NCBI GenBank assembly: GCA_039640505.1
Contig: CP046865.1
Coordinates: 2,409,501-2,473,500, forward strand
DNA length: 64,000 nt
Source: Rhodobacteraceae bacterium Araon29
GTDB taxonomy: Bacteria > Pseudomonadota > Alphaproteobacteria > Rhodobacterales > Rhodobacteraceae
Reading direction: 5' to 3'
In this document: piece after piece, positions 55,214 to 64,000 of the stretch
Numbering within the stretch: position 1 is the first letter of the stretch
Layout: every line of letters begins with the position of its first letter
Notes under the pieces: model-generated
The model's database searches: none
What the model saw: the letters and a program-made list of their open reading frames with translations, nothing else
Told to the model about the DNA's origin: nothing
Position numbers and translations under genes: made by a program

Positions 55214-56202
55214 CCGTCGCTTCGCAAAAAATGGATCATTTCAGCCATGATTGAGGTTGCGATTTCCGCCGGGGTCGCTGCACCAATATTCAATCCAACA
55301 GGCCCGTTTATGCGGTCGATCTGACCCTTGGAAAAACCCTTTTCCTGCAGCCTCACACAGCGCTTTTCATGCGTGCGTTTAGATCCCAACGCACCGATAT
55401 AAAAAGCCTCGGACCGCAATGCCAATTCAAGAGCGGGATCATCCAGCTTTGGATCATGGGTGAGCAAAACCACTGCGGTTCTTGCATCAAGCCCATGGCT
55501 GCGTAAAGCCTCGTCTGGCCAATCATTTAATATGTCCACATCTGGGAATCGCTCTGGTGAGGCAAAGCTTTCGCGTGGATCAACCACCACCGGATCAAAT
55601 CCGATAATCTTGGCCATGGGCAGCAAAGCCTGTGCAATGTGAACAGCGCCAACAACCACAAGCCGTAGCGGCGGCATGTGGATAGCCACAAAAGTTTGCC
55701 CATCTTCCTCAAATCCCGACCGGTCCATTTGCATCCGCTTGGAATGGCCCGAATACTCAAGCGTTCGGGTTTCTTTTTCAACATTGACGACATAGGCAAC
55801 TGCACGTCGCTGTGCGCGGGCCTCAACCAATTCTTGCAGCATTGGCTCAGGCAATACGGAGCCAATCGGTTCTAGCAAAATACGAATTGTCCCACCGCAG
55901 GCCAAGCCCACGGCAAAGGCGTCCCCGTCACTAATCCCAAATTCTAAAACCTTACTGTTGCCATCCAAAAGGGCTTGCTGAGCCTCAAGCACTACAGCGC
56001 CCTCGACACAGCCGCCAGACACCGAGCCTTGCATACTGCCGTCTCCGCTGACCACAAGTTGAGCGCCAATACGGCGCGGCGCTGACCCCCAAGTCTGCAC
56101 CACAGTTGCCAGAACCGCGCCACGACCCTTTTGATGCCAGTCAAGCGCCAGTTCCGGAATAGTATCAAAAGTGATGGCTTCAGGTAATTTCATACTAGGC
56201 AA
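55210..56202 (-). CDS. coxF: XdhC/CoxF-family Mo-cofactor maturation protein
   Basis: A 330-residue XdhC-type protein: N-terminal XdhC_CoxI domain (GRGAVLATVVQTWGSAPRRIG, SVSGGCVEGAV) and a C-terminal Rossmann domain (VVGAVHIAQALLPMAK, residues about 185-320). These proteins bind and deliver sulfurated molybdenum cofactor to xanthine dehydrogenase or CO dehydrogenase family enzymes. ATGA overlap with the next gene. Confidence 0.88.
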   Translation of the reverse strand: MPSMKLPEAITFDTIPELALDWHQKGRGAVLATVVQTWGSAPRRIGAQLVVSGDGSMQGSVSGGCVEGAVVLEAQQALLDGNSKVLEFGISDGDAFAVGLACGGTIRILLEPIGSVLPEPMLQELVEARAQRRAVAYVVNVEKETRTLEYSGHSKRMQMDRSGFEEDGQTFVAIHMPPLRLVVVGAVHIAQALLPMAKIIGFDPVVVDPRESFASPERFPDVDILNDWPDEALRSHGLDARTAVVLLTHDPKLDDPALELALRSEAFYIGALGSKRTHEKRCVRLQEKGFSKGQIDRINGPVGLNIGAATPAEIATSIMAEMIHFLRSDG

Positions 56203-56225
56203 CGTCCTTTAAGGATTTGGTAGAA

Positions 56226-57503
56226 TTACAATAATCGGCGTTTTTCACCGTAATCCTCTGGCTCTGAGATTACATTAGCAAGCTCTTGCAACGACGCAAT
56301 AGAATGTGCAGACCGAAAGCTGTCTACATGCGGCAACATCGCCTTTATTCCACCTGCTTTGACCTCAAACTTTTCCCATCGAAGCAGCGGGTTCAACCAG
56401 ATTAGGCGCCGAGCACTTAGCCTCAGCCGCTGCATTTCACGCGATAAATCCGAGCCCTGATCTGTTTCCAAACCATCCGTGATGAGTAAAACCAAAGCCC
56501 CCTGCCCCAGCACGCGCCGTGACCAGTCGCGATTAAATAAATGCAAACAGGCCGCAATCCGCGTGCCGCCATCCCAATCTTTCGCCTCGCTCCCGGCAGC
56601 CGCCAGCGCGGCATCAACATCTTTGGTCTGCAATTGGCGCGAGATATTTGTAAGACGAGTGCCAAAAGTAAAGCTGTGAACCTTTGCCCATCCTGCGCCT
56701 TTTTGATTGGCTACAGCATGCGCAAAATGTAGAACCATCCGGCTATATTGGCGCATTGAGCCGGAAATATCACATAAAATCACCAGGTCCGGCCAGCGAA
56801 TACAGCTTTTGCGCATGTGTAAGTTTTTCAAATCTCCGCCATGGCGGATGGCCGAACGCAACGTGGCCGGCCGATCTACCCAGCGCCCAAGTGAAGCGGC
56901 AACGGTTCGCCGGCTGATCAGCGGTTTGACAGGCAATTTTAACTTTTTAAGCATGGACTTCGCTTGTACCATTTCCGCAGTGCTCATCTGTTCGAAATCC
57001 AACTGCCGCAAACGTTCGTTCGGCGACATGGTTTGAAACGCGTTGACCTCAATTTCAGTTTCATTTTCAGATTTTAAGGCTGCCGGCAGTGTGGGGGCTT
57101 GGTTATCAAGCAAGGCTTGCGCCGCCCGCTTTTCACCAGCTTGCGGCTGTCGATCTTCTTGCACCCCGTGCACTGCAGGCAACAAAAGACCCATCATATG
57201 CTCTAAAAACCTCGGATCGCGCCAGTAAAGGCGAAAAACCTGAGCAAAAATCGCACGGTGCTCAGGGCGGGTAACAAAACAGGCTTGAAGTGTCCAAAAA
57301 AAATCTTTTTTTTCAGTAAAGCCCGCAGCCTCTACCGCGCGCAGCGCATCACCAACGCGCCCTGGTCCGATCGGCAAACCGGCGCGCCGCAACGCGCGGG
57401 CAAAATGAGTGATGTTGTCAGAAAGCCGAGGCGTGTCAGGCAAGTCGAGCGGCGCAAATTCAACCATGCTTTGCCTCCAAAGTCGCCTCCGCGGCGCATT
57501 CAT
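56226..57503 (-). CDS. coxE: CoxE-like VWA-domain protein
   Basis: A 425-residue protein with a C-terminal von Willebrand A-like domain; the metal-ion site DISGSMRQYS lies near residue 245, followed by a TFGTRLTN stretch and the ITDGLETDQG segment. It pairs with the MoxR ATPase encoded just upstream. In Oligotropha-type loci, CoxD and CoxE help assemble the Mo-Cu active site of CO dehydrogenase. Confidence 0.87.
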   Translation of the reverse strand: MNAPRRRLWRQSMVEFAPLDLPDTPRLSDNITHFARALRRAGLPIGPGRVGDALRAVEAAGFTEKKDFFWTLQACFVTRPEHRAIFAQVFRLYWRDPRFLEHMMGLLLPAVHGVQEDRQPQAGEKRAAQALLDNQAPTLPAALKSENETEIEVNAFQTMSPNERLRQLDFEQMSTAEMVQAKSMLKKLKLPVKPLISRRTVAASLGRWVDRPATLRSAIRHGGDLKNLHMRKSCIRWPDLVILCDISGSMRQYSRMVLHFAHAVANQKGAGWAKVHSFTFGTRLTNISRQLQTKDVDAALAAAGSEAKDWDGGTRIAACLHLFNRDWSRRVLGQGALVLLITDGLETDQGSDLSREMQRLRLSARRLIWLNPLLRWEKFEVKAGGIKAMLPHVDSFRSAHSIASLQELANVISEPEDYGEKRRLL

Positions 57504-57527
57504 GAGTATTTAAGCAAAGAAAAAGTA

Positions 57528-58436
57528 TCACGTCGGTTCCAATGCTGCACGCGCATCTTCTAGCAGGCGGCGTGCCTCTGAGTTTTGCAGCTTTGCAATA
57601 TCATCTTGGTATTTCAGAATAGCACCCAATGTGTCGCAGATCACTTCAGGGCTTAACTCGATCATATCAAGCGCCAACAGGCACTTGGCCCAGTCAATTG
57701 TTTCGGCAACACCGGGTTTTTTAAACAGGTCCTCTTGCCGTAGGCGCTGCACGAAGGCGACCACCTCTTTACTAAGGTTTTGCGCAACATCTGGAAGCCG
57801 GGCATTTAAAATATCCATTTCACGGTTAAAATCAGGATAATCCAGCCAATGGTATAAACAACGGCGCTTGAGCGCATCGTGAACTTCTCGGGTCCGGTTC
57901 GATGTCACAATAACGATTGGCGGATGCGGAGCAGCGATGGTGCCCAGTTCGGGAATGGTGACTTGAAAATCGGACAGTGCTTCGAGCAAAAATGCCTCAA
58001 ATGGGGCGTCAGTGCGGTCCAACTCGTCGATGAGTAAAATGGGTGGGCCCTTTTCATCAGGTTGCATGGCCTGCAGCAAAGGGCGTTTAATCAGGTAGTG
58101 ATCGCTAAAAAGCTCAGCCTGCAACGCGTCGCGATCCGCGCCTCCTGCGGCTTCCGCAGTGCGAATTGCTACCATTTGCGCCGGAAAATTCCAATCGTAA
58201 ACAGCCGTCGATGCATCCAGCCCTTCATAGCACTGCAGACGGATTAATGACCGGTCTAATGCCAAAGCCAAGGCTTTGGCTATTTCAGTTTTGCCAACGC
58301 CTGCCTCACCTTCCAAAAACAACGGTCGATTGAGCCGCAGAGATAAGAAAACCACCGTTGCCAAAGATCTATCAACAACATAATTTTGTGCAGCCAGCAT
58401 ATTTTGCAGAGCATCAATTGATTGAATTTGTGTCAT
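57528..58436 (-). CDS. coxD: MoxR/CoxD-type AAA+ ATPase
   Basis: A 302-residue MoxR-class ATPase with Walker A GEAGVGKT (about residues 41-48), Walker B ILLIDELDRTD and sensor VTSNRTREVH. ATG 58436 is used, preceded by GAGGTGAAAG; a longer frame to 58547 has no ribosome site. MoxR-VWA pairs act as chaperones for metal-enzyme assembly. It is the first gene of the leftward coxDEF-like block. Confidence 0.88.
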   Translation of the reverse strand: MTQIQSIDALQNMLAAQNYVVDRSLATVVFLSLRLNRPLFLEGEAGVGKTEIAKALALALDRSLIRLQCYEGLDASTAVYDWNFPAQMVAIRTAEAAGGADRDALQAELFSDHYLIKRPLLQAMQPDEKGPPILLIDELDRTDAPFEAFLLEALSDFQVTIPELGTIAAPHPPIVIVTSNRTREVHDALKRRCLYHWLDYPDFNREMDILNARLPDVAQNLSKEVVAFVQRLRQEDLFKKPGVAETIDWAKCLLALDMIELSPEVICDTLGAILKYQDDIAKLQNSEARRLLEDARAALEPT

Positions 58437-58802
58437 TCTTTCACCTCTATGAGCTATAGCTGCATCTTGTGCTCTGCGGGTCAACCCCATGCAGTGCGCC
58501 AAATGTTGATTTTGATAGCACGGATACGCGAAAGTCGACCAAAACACAGACTGAGGCAGATCGGTTATGACGGCTTTTTGGCAGAGGGCAGCGCACCGCT
58601 AAATTGGAACATGGCACAAACCTCCCGTTAGGTTTTTGACACTGTTGTTCAAAACTCACCCAACACGAGCTTGCACATGGCCGCTTTACAATTTTATCTT
58701 TGGGCTATGTTCAAAGAAATTATGCGCAGAGGTTTCAAAAATCATGTGCTTTTGTGAGCTCTGCACTGGTACAACCGATCAGCTTTGTGTAATGCCTGCC
58801 GC
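58437..58802. promoter_or_regulatory. 366-base divergent gap between coxD-like and pyrC
   Basis: It should hold both promoters. No convincing gene, dyad or tRNA was seen; short frames here (for example 58447-58659 on minus) have no ribosome site or recognisable sequence. Confidence 0.45.
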
Positions 58803-59855
58803 ATGAGTGATCTGCTAAAATTGACCCGCCCCGATGATTTGCACCTACACCTGCGGGATGGCGCTATGCTCAGGGCAGTGCTGCCTGCGAGCGCAGCGCA
58901 TTTTGCCCGTGCTCTTATCATGCCAAATTTGGTGCCGCCCGTAGTCACCGCAGCGCAAGCGAGCGCCTATCGAGACGAGATCTTGAGCGCATTGCCAGAT
59001 GATCTGCCTTTTGAGCCTTTGATGACACTTTATCTGACCGAGGACACTGACCCAAACGATTTAAGTGCAGCTTATCAAAGCGGTTTGATCCGTGCGGTAA
59101 AATTGTATCCTGCAGGCGCCACGACCAATTCAGCCTCAGGCGTGAGTAACTTTGAACGGATTCGGCCAGTGCTTGAGCGGATGGCCGATATCGGCTGCCC
59201 GCTTTGTGTGCACGGCGAAGTCACCGACGATGCAGTTGATATTTTTGATCGTGAAGCGGTTTTTATTGACCGCGTGCTTGATCCGCTACGCCGCGCCACA
59301 CCGGAACTTCGGGTCGTGATGGAACACATCACGACCGCGCAAGGCGTTGATTATGTGCAGGCGAATGACGATGGTTTAGGAGCAACGATCACCACCCACC
59401 ATCTGTTTTTAAACCGCAATCATATATTGGTTGGGGGTATAAAACCACATTACTACTGTTTGCCGGTGGCCAAACGCGAAGAACACCGGCTTGCCCTGCG
59501 CAAAGCCGCCACCAGCGGCGATGATCGGTTTTTCCTCGGCACAGACAGCGCGCCGCACCTTGATCATGACAAAGAAAGCCCCTGTGGCTGTGCCGGTTGC
59601 TTTACAGCGCTGAACACAATGCCGCTTTTGGCACATGTTTTTGAAGAAGAAGGCGCACTGGATAAGCTTGAAGCTTTCACCAGCCATAGCGGAGCGCAGT
59701 TCTACGGCCTGCCTCTAAGCCAAGGCTTTTTGACACTTAGAAAATCAGAGCAGCCTATGCAATTTGCTAAATCAGTGTCCTCTGATGAAGGGGATGTAAC
59801 GGTTTTTGATCCAGGTGTTGAGATTTTTTGGCAGGTTGAAAATATATCACTATGA
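58803..59855 (+). CDS. pyrC: Dihydroorotase (class II)
   Basis: A 350-residue amidohydrolase: HLHLRDG near the N-terminus, the carboxylated Lys in VKLYPAG (about residue 99), HGE (136), EHITT (175) and GTDSAPH (Asp near 247). It closes carbamoyl aspartate to dihydroorotate in pyrimidine synthesis. ATG 58803 fits the family start ([20 protein letters not shown]). pyrE follows 66 bases downstream. Confidence 0.95.
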   Translation: MSDLLKLTRPDDLHLHLRDGAMLRAVLPASAAHFARALIMPNLVPPVVTAAQASAYRDEILSALPDDLPFEPLMTLYLTEDTDPNDLSAAYQSGLIRAVKLYPAGATTNSASGVSNFERIRPVLERMADIGCPLCVHGEVTDDAVDIFDREAVFIDRVLDPLRRATPELRVVMEHITTAQGVDYVQANDDGLGATITTHHLFLNRNHILVGGIKPHYYCLPVAKREEHRLALRKAATSGDDRFFLGTDSAPHLDHDKESPCGCAGCFTALNTMPLLAHVFEEEGALDKLEAFTSHSGAQFYGLPLSQGFLTLRKSEQPMQFAKSVSSDEGDVTVFDPGVEIFWQVENISL

Positions 59856-59921
59856 CCGGAAATGACCGAGGCGGTATGAACCAAACATGACAAAAACAAA
59901 CCGTAAAAGGAAAACGAGAAA

Positions 59922-60599
59922 ATGATACCCAGCAGCTATCCTGAGCAATCCGAAATCGCCCGGTTAACCGCACGCATGCTGCTGGAAATTCAAGCGGTGG
60001 ACTTTAACAGCAGCGACCCTTTTACGCTTGCGTCCGGTCTGCAGAGCCCAACCTATGTTGATTGCCGTAAGCTGATCAGCTATCCGCGCATTCGCAGCAC
60101 TTTGATGGATTTCATGACCGTCACGGTCATGCGAACTGCAGGCTTTGAGGCATTTGACAATATTGCAGGTGGGGAAACTGCAGGCATACCCTTTGCGGCG
60201 CTTGTGGCCGAGCGGATGGGACTGCCAATGAGCTATGTCCGTAAAAAGCCCAAAGGCTATGGCCGCAATGCCCGTATCGAAGGCACGATGCAAGACGGCC
60301 AGCGCGTGCTTTTGGTTGAGGACTTGACCACTGACGGTGGCAGTAAACTTAGTTTTGTGGATGCCATTCGCGAAACCGGTGCGAGTTGCAACCATACTGC
60401 GGTCATTTTTTATTATGATATTTTTCCGCAAACTAAGAAAACTCTTGGCGACCACGGCGTCACTCTACATCATTTGTGCACTTGGTGGGATGTGCTTAAA
60501 GAGGCAAAAGCGCAACAGGCTTTTGATTCTGAAACCCTGTCAGAAGTTGAGAGCTTTCTGAACGCTCCAGTTGCGTGGCAGCAAGCACGCGAGAAGTAG
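59922..60599 (+). CDS. pyrE: Orotate phosphoribosyltransferase
   Basis: A 225-residue PRTase with the PRPP-binding [14 protein letters not shown] and a [10 protein letters not shown] loop. It joins orotate to PRPP to give OMP. An AAAAGGAAAACGAGAAA purine-rich region precedes the ATG. It is probably co-transcribed with pyrC; about 225 residues is within the range of the alphaproteobacterial long form. Confidence 0.95.
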   Translation: MIPSSYPEQSEIARLTARMLLEIQAVDFNSSDPFTLASGLQSPTYVDCRKLISYPRIRSTLMDFMTVTVMRTAGFEAFDNIAGGETAGIPFAALVAERMGLPMSYVRKKPKGYGRNARIEGTMQDGQRVLLVEDLTTDGGSKLSFVDAIRETGASCNHTAVIFYYDIFPQTKKTLGDHGVTLHHLCTWWDVLKEAKAQQAFDSETLSEVESFLNAPVAWQQAREK

Positions 60600-60709
60600 G
60601 ATCGGGTTAAAAGTCAATTATTTTGAGCCAGTTAGGGATCTAATCGGAAAATTTGCGCTATATTTTGTGGATTTGTGTACTTAAGCCACGAAATATGCTA
60701 TTCCACAAG

Positions 60710-60718
60710 TTATCCACA
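60710..60718 (+). promoter_or_regulatory. Consensus DnaA box upstream of dnaB
   Basis: TTATCCACA, the consensus DnaA box, at 60710-60718, 69 bases before the dnaB ATG. A near match in the opposite orientation, TGTGGATTT, is at 60666-60674. DnaA may regulate dnaB. The surrounding 187-base gap shows no cluster of sites or other sign of a replication origin. Confidence 0.55.
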
Positions 60719-60786
60719 GAAACATACAATTTGCCCCAAGATAGGCTTTGGCTTTATCACCTAGCGAAGATGATAACAGGACACCA

Positions 60787-62277
60787 ATGAACAAGATCGC
60801 GGATATCAACACCCCGGCAGCCGACATACAATCACCCGACGTGATGCCGCATTCGATCGAAGCTGAACAACAGCTTTTAGGGGCTATCCTGACCAATAAT
60901 GATATCTATGACCGGGTCGCAAGTATTATCAAACCTGAGCATTTTTTTGATCCCGTTCATGCGCGGATTTTTGAAGTTGCTGCGGCGCGGATCGCCAAGA
61001 ACAATCTTGCCTCTCCTGTGACTCTAAACACATTTTTGCAAGATGACGAAGGACTGAGCGAATTGGGCGGAGCGGCCTATCTTGCGCGGCTTGCGGCCTC
61101 GGCCATCGCTGGTTTTGCGGTGCGTGACTACGCGCAGATGATTTATGATCTGGCGATCCGCCGTGAATTGATCCAACTGGGTCAGGATATCAGCAGCCGT
61201 GCGACAAAAGCAGATGTCGAACAAGAGCCAAAAGATCAGATTATCGAAGCCGAACAGGCGCTTTATAAGCTAGGTGAGGATGGTCAAAGCGACAGTGGCT
61301 TTCAGTCCTTTTTGCGTGCGGTCACTTCGGCGGTGGATGTGGCCAATAACGCCTATAAACGCGAGGGTGGTCTGGCCGGAGTGGCCACAAACTTGATCGA
61401 TATGGATAAAAAGCTTGGCGGTTTGCATAAATCTGACTTGCTGATTTTAGCTGGCAGACCATCTATGGGCAAAACATCATTGGCCACAAATATCGCCTAT
61501 AATATAGCCAAATCCTACAAGCGCGGAACATTATCTGACGGCACCGAAGGCACGGTTGATGGTGGCGTTGTCGGCTTTTACTCGCTGGAAATGAGCGCCG
61601 AGCAACTGGCTGCGCGCATCCTTTCAGAAGCCGCCGAAGTGCCCTCTGACCAAATTCGGCGCGGTGACATGACCGAAACCGAGTTTCGCCGTTTTGTCGA
61701 GGCGGCAAAATCACTGGAAAGCTGCCCACTTTTCATTGACGACACTGCCGCCCTGCCCATTTCGCAATTATCTGCCCGCGCGCGGCGCCTAAAGCGTACC
61801 CACGGACTTGATCTGTTGATTGTGGATTATTTGCAGCTGGTGCGTCCGGCATCGGCAAAAGACAGCCGAGTCAACGAGGTCTCTGAGATTACCCAAGGCC
61901 TAAAAGCCATTGCCAAAGAATTAAACATTCCAGTGATTGCTTTATCACAGCTCTCTCGCCAAGTGGAAAACCGTGATGACAAGCGCCCACAACTGTCAGA
62001 TTTGCGCGAATCAGGATCGATTGAGCAGGACGCGGATGTGGTGATGTTCGTGTACCGTGAGGAATATTACAAAGAACGCGAAAAGCCCGGCGATCATGAT
62101 CTTGAAAAAATGGCGCAATGGCAGGATGAAATGGAGCGCCTGCACGGCCGCGCCGAAGTGATCATCGGCAAACAGAGGCATGGGCCAATTGGCACTGTTG
62201 AGCTTAGCTTCGAGGGCCGCTTTACCCGCTTTGGCAATCTTGTCAAACCGTGGCAACAAGGCAGCGATACGCTTTAG
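60787..62277 (+). CDS. dnaB: Replicative DNA helicase DnaB
   Basis: A 496-residue helicase: N-terminal domain (HSIEAEQQLLGAILTNNDIYDRV), linker, and the RecA-like C-domain with Walker A GRPSMGKTSLATN (near residue 225), Walker B LLIVDYLQLV and the ALSQLSRQVENR stretch. ATG 60787 fits the family N-terminus; an earlier TTG at 60748 would add 13 residues. It unwinds DNA at the replication fork as a hexamer. A DnaA box precedes it. Confidence 0.96.
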   Translation: MNKIADINTPAADIQSPDVMPHSIEAEQQLLGAILTNNDIYDRVASIIKPEHFFDPVHARIFEVAAARIAKNNLASPVTLNTFLQDDEGLSELGGAAYLARLAASAIAGFAVRDYAQMIYDLAIRRELIQLGQDISSRATKADVEQEPKDQIIEAEQALYKLGEDGQSDSGFQSFLRAVTSAVDVANNAYKREGGLAGVATNLIDMDKKLGGLHKSDLLILAGRPSMGKTSLATNIAYNIAKSYKRGTLSDGTEGTVDGGVVGFYSLEMSAEQLAARILSEAAEVPSDQIRRGDMTETEFRRFVEAAKSLESCPLFIDDTAALPISQLSARARRLKRTHGLDLLIVDYLQLVRPASAKDSRVNEVSEITQGLKAIAKELNIPVIALSQLSRQVENRDDKRPQLSDLRESGSIEQDADVVMFVYREEYYKEREKPGDHDLEKMAQWQDEMERLHGRAEVIIGKQRHGPIGTVELSFEGRFTRFGNLVKPWQQGSDTL

Positions 62278-62445
62278 TTTCTATTTTTGGTTGTAATTTG
62301 AAAAACTCAGTATATTCTGAGGATGTGCAACAGATCGCCCTTACATACTGGCTTTATTTTAGCAGCTAACTTGGCTGCCGTTGCATTACTTTCATGACCC
62401 GATGCTTTGTGCAGACCTTATTTTGGGTCATATTAGGATTTTCAG

Positions 62446-62910
62446 ATGACGACAGATTTACATATTCGCAATGCTGTCCCCGCAGATATTGAGCTTATCG
62501 AGGATATGATTGCCGCGCTCTGCGTTTTTCACAATGACACTTATCAACGCAATCCCAATGCGATCATCCGCGATGTCTTTGGTCCGCAAGCCGGCGCCCG
62601 CGTGTTTTTTGGTGAACGGCAGGGCTCCGCCGTGGTTTTTGCACTCTGCTACAATGAATTTGGTCTGCATATTGGCCAAAGGCGTTTGCGCGTGCACCTG
62701 TTTTATGTGGATGAAGCGCACCGTAAAACCGGTGCAGGTCACCAAATGATGCAGCATCTTGAAAAGATTGCCGCCTCGGAGGGCGCCGCTGCATTGGTGC
62801 TTGGTGCAGATTTGCAAAATGAAGCCGCGCAGCAAGCCTATTTATCAATGGGCTTCAAGAGGCGAGAATACGGCGGAGCACATTTTATCAAAGTGCTTGA
62901 AACTGAGTAA
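62446..62910 (+). CDS. GNAT-family N-acetyltransferase
   Basis: A 154-residue acetyltransferase with a Gcn5 fold; the acetyl-CoA loop is HRKTGAGHQMM and the C-terminal YLSMGFKRREYG is typical. It looks like a diamine/small-amine acetyltransferase branch, but the substrate is not known. It lies between dnaB and alr with ordinary gaps. Confidence 0.88.
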   Translation: MTTDLHIRNAVPADIELIEDMIAALCVFHNDTYQRNPNAIIRDVFGPQAGARVFFGERQGSAVVFALCYNEFGLHIGQRRLRVHLFYVDEAHRKTGAGHQMMQHLEKIAASEGAAALVLGADLQNEAAQQAYLSMGFKRREYGGAHFIKVLETE

Positions 62911-63048
62911 CCGTGTGGGCCGCCTATCGCTTTTGCACCCAAAGTCTAGGGGTTAGCGCCTCACTTTCAGCCGCAGCAAGTAGATACTCATGCTAAGATT
63001 TTATGTCTTTCTACTTGACCTTGACGTCTTGCCAGTCAAAAAAAGCTT

Positions 63049-64000
63049 ATGAGCACAGCCACTTTGACAATAGATTTAATGTCGATCCGCGCCAACTGGC
63101 GGGCCCTAAGCGCGCTCAGCGCCGGTGTGACCGGCGCTGTGGTCAAGGCCAATGGCTATGGGCTTGATGCGGCAAGGGTTTCGCGCGCATTGGCGCAAGA
63201 AGGTGCGCGGCATTTTTTCGTTGCGGTGGCAGAAGAAGGCGCCGTGGTGCGCCGCGCTCTAGGCCCCGGACCCAAGATATATGTGTTTTCGGGGCATATG
63301 GAAAACGACACTTCATTGATCCGTGACCACCAGCTGACCCCGATGATCAACTCGGTGGATCAGCTTCTGCGCCATGTGGACGCGATGCCAGATGTTGAAT
63401 TTGGCGTGCAGCTTGATAGCGGCATGAACCGGCTAGGTTTAGAACCTGCGGAATGGCAGGCTGTGCGCGATTTGGTTCTGCGCCTAAGACCAGAAATTTT
63501 AATGTCCCATCTGGCCTGTGCAGATGATCCGCAGCACACCATGAACAGTCAGCAATTGCGTGAATTTCGTGATATGACCGACGGGCTTAATGTGCCGCGT
63601 TCGCTGGCGGCAACAGGTGGAATATTGCTCGGAAATAGTTATCATTTTGAATTAACGCGCCCCGGCGTGGGGCTTTATGGCGGCGCCCCCTTTGAGACAG
63701 CGCAAGCCGTGGTCACTCTGGATGTTCCCGTGATCCAAGTGCGCGATGTTGATACCGGCGAAACGGTGGGCTATTCCAACACATGGACAGCCCCGACCCC
63801 GAGAAAGATTGCCACTGTTTCGGCCGGATATGCGGATGGGATAATGCGCAATCTTGGTCCGAACCTAAGTTTATATTCCGATCGCGTTGCCTGCCCTGTG
63901 GTGGGCCGTATTTCTATGGATCTTATCGGTGTTGATATTACTTTGCTGGCCGATACCCCAAGCAGCTTGCAACTTTTAAACAGCTTGCAAAGTATCGATG
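63049..64000 (+). CDS. alr: Alanine racemase, 3' partial
   Basis: About 317 residues are visible before the right edge cuts the gene. It begins [20 protein letters not shown] lysine is in [12 protein letters not shown], the second catalytic Tyr in VSAGYADG, and the [10 protein letters not shown] and RPGVGLYGG segments are typical. It interconverts L- and D-alanine for peptidoglycan. The frame is intact to the last base; the missing C-terminus is only the window edge. Confidence 0.95.
   Translation, partial: MSTATLTIDLMSIRANWRALSALSAGVTGAVVKANGYGLDAARVSRALAQEGARHFFVAVAEEGAVVRRALGPGPKIYVFSGHMENDTSLIRDHQLTPMINSVDQLLRHVDAMPDVEFGVQLDSGMNRLGLEPAEWQAVRDLVLRLRPEILMSHLACADDPQHTMNSQQLREFRDMTDGLNVPRSLAATGGILLGNSYHFELTRPGVGLYGGAPFETAQAVVTLDVPVIQVRDVDTGETVGYSNTWTAPTPRKIATVSAGYADGIMRNLGPNLSLYSDRVACPVVGRISMDLIGVDITLLADTPSSLQLLNSLQSID

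Noticed and set aside
60600-60786. Replication origin near dnaB
   Set aside because: Only one exact DnaA box and one near match; no box cluster or AT-rich unwinding region, and no typical origin neighbours.

Overview
The window looks like chromosome of a marine roseobacter-group alphaproteobacterium (Rhodobacterales). The reasons are the methylated-amine genes (N-methylglutamate pathway plus trimethylamine monooxygenase), a carnitine operon, the cysG-DUF2849-cysI-cysH-DUF934-fpr sulfur block beside an Lrp regulator, an orphan coxDEF-type maturation block, and a moderate GC content with AT-rich intergenic DNA. No rRNA, tRNA, CRISPR or prophage was seen. The species cannot be named from the sequence alone.

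Layout. 1-13.9 kb: methylated-amine catabolism. It holds mgdABCD (N-methylglutamate dehydrogenase; mgdA is cut by the window edge), a GlxA/AraC regulator, tmm, an ammonium transporter with a 57-residue single-helix protein behind it, then mgsABC-gmaS. 13.9-16.3 kb: an unrecognised membrane protein with a hexanucleotide-repeat core, and a glutathione S-transferase remnant. 16.3-24.5 kb: a six-gene carnitine/gamma-butyrobetaine operon with a divergent GlxA-type regulator. 24.4-26.3 kb: rlmE and ppx/gppA. 26.5-28.9 kb: a one-carbon module (small 'virulence factor' domain protein, MetF-like reductase, pterin-binding methyltransferase). 29-41.5 kb: housekeeping and envelope genes (lpd, DUF924, MFS, queA, AsmA-like, bcp, DUF455, M23 peptidase plus bactofilin, thioesterase, crotonase). 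41.5-51.5 kb: adenylate cyclase-TPR, MFS, Lrp, the sulfite/sulfate assimilation operon, and infC with a non-ATG start. 51.6-54.1 kb: an apparently acquired patch with an IS630 transposase and a TetR/DUF1772 pair sharing a clear operator. 54.2-58.4 kb: a molybdenum-hydroxylase maturation block with no hydroxylase beside it. 58.8-64 kb: pyrC, pyrE, dnaB, a GNAT acetyltransferase and alr (cut by the right edge).

How it works together. Tmm turns trimethylamine into TMAO. Demethylation steps encoded elsewhere give methylamine. GmaS makes gamma-glutamylmethylamide, MgsABC makes N-methylglutamate, and MgdABCD releases a C1 unit onto tetrahydrofolate. The carnitine operon should yield glycine betaine, a further source of methyl groups, and the one-carbon module at 26.5 kb could receive those C1 units. 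Two GlxA-type regulators flank these pathways. The most interesting unexplained items are the paired CCAAT repeats in the tmm-amt gap, the small membrane protein after amt, the structured region before mgsA, the repeat-encoded hydrophobic core at 14.9-15.1 kb, the twin dyads before the one-carbon operon, and a perfect 16-bp palindrome before lpd.
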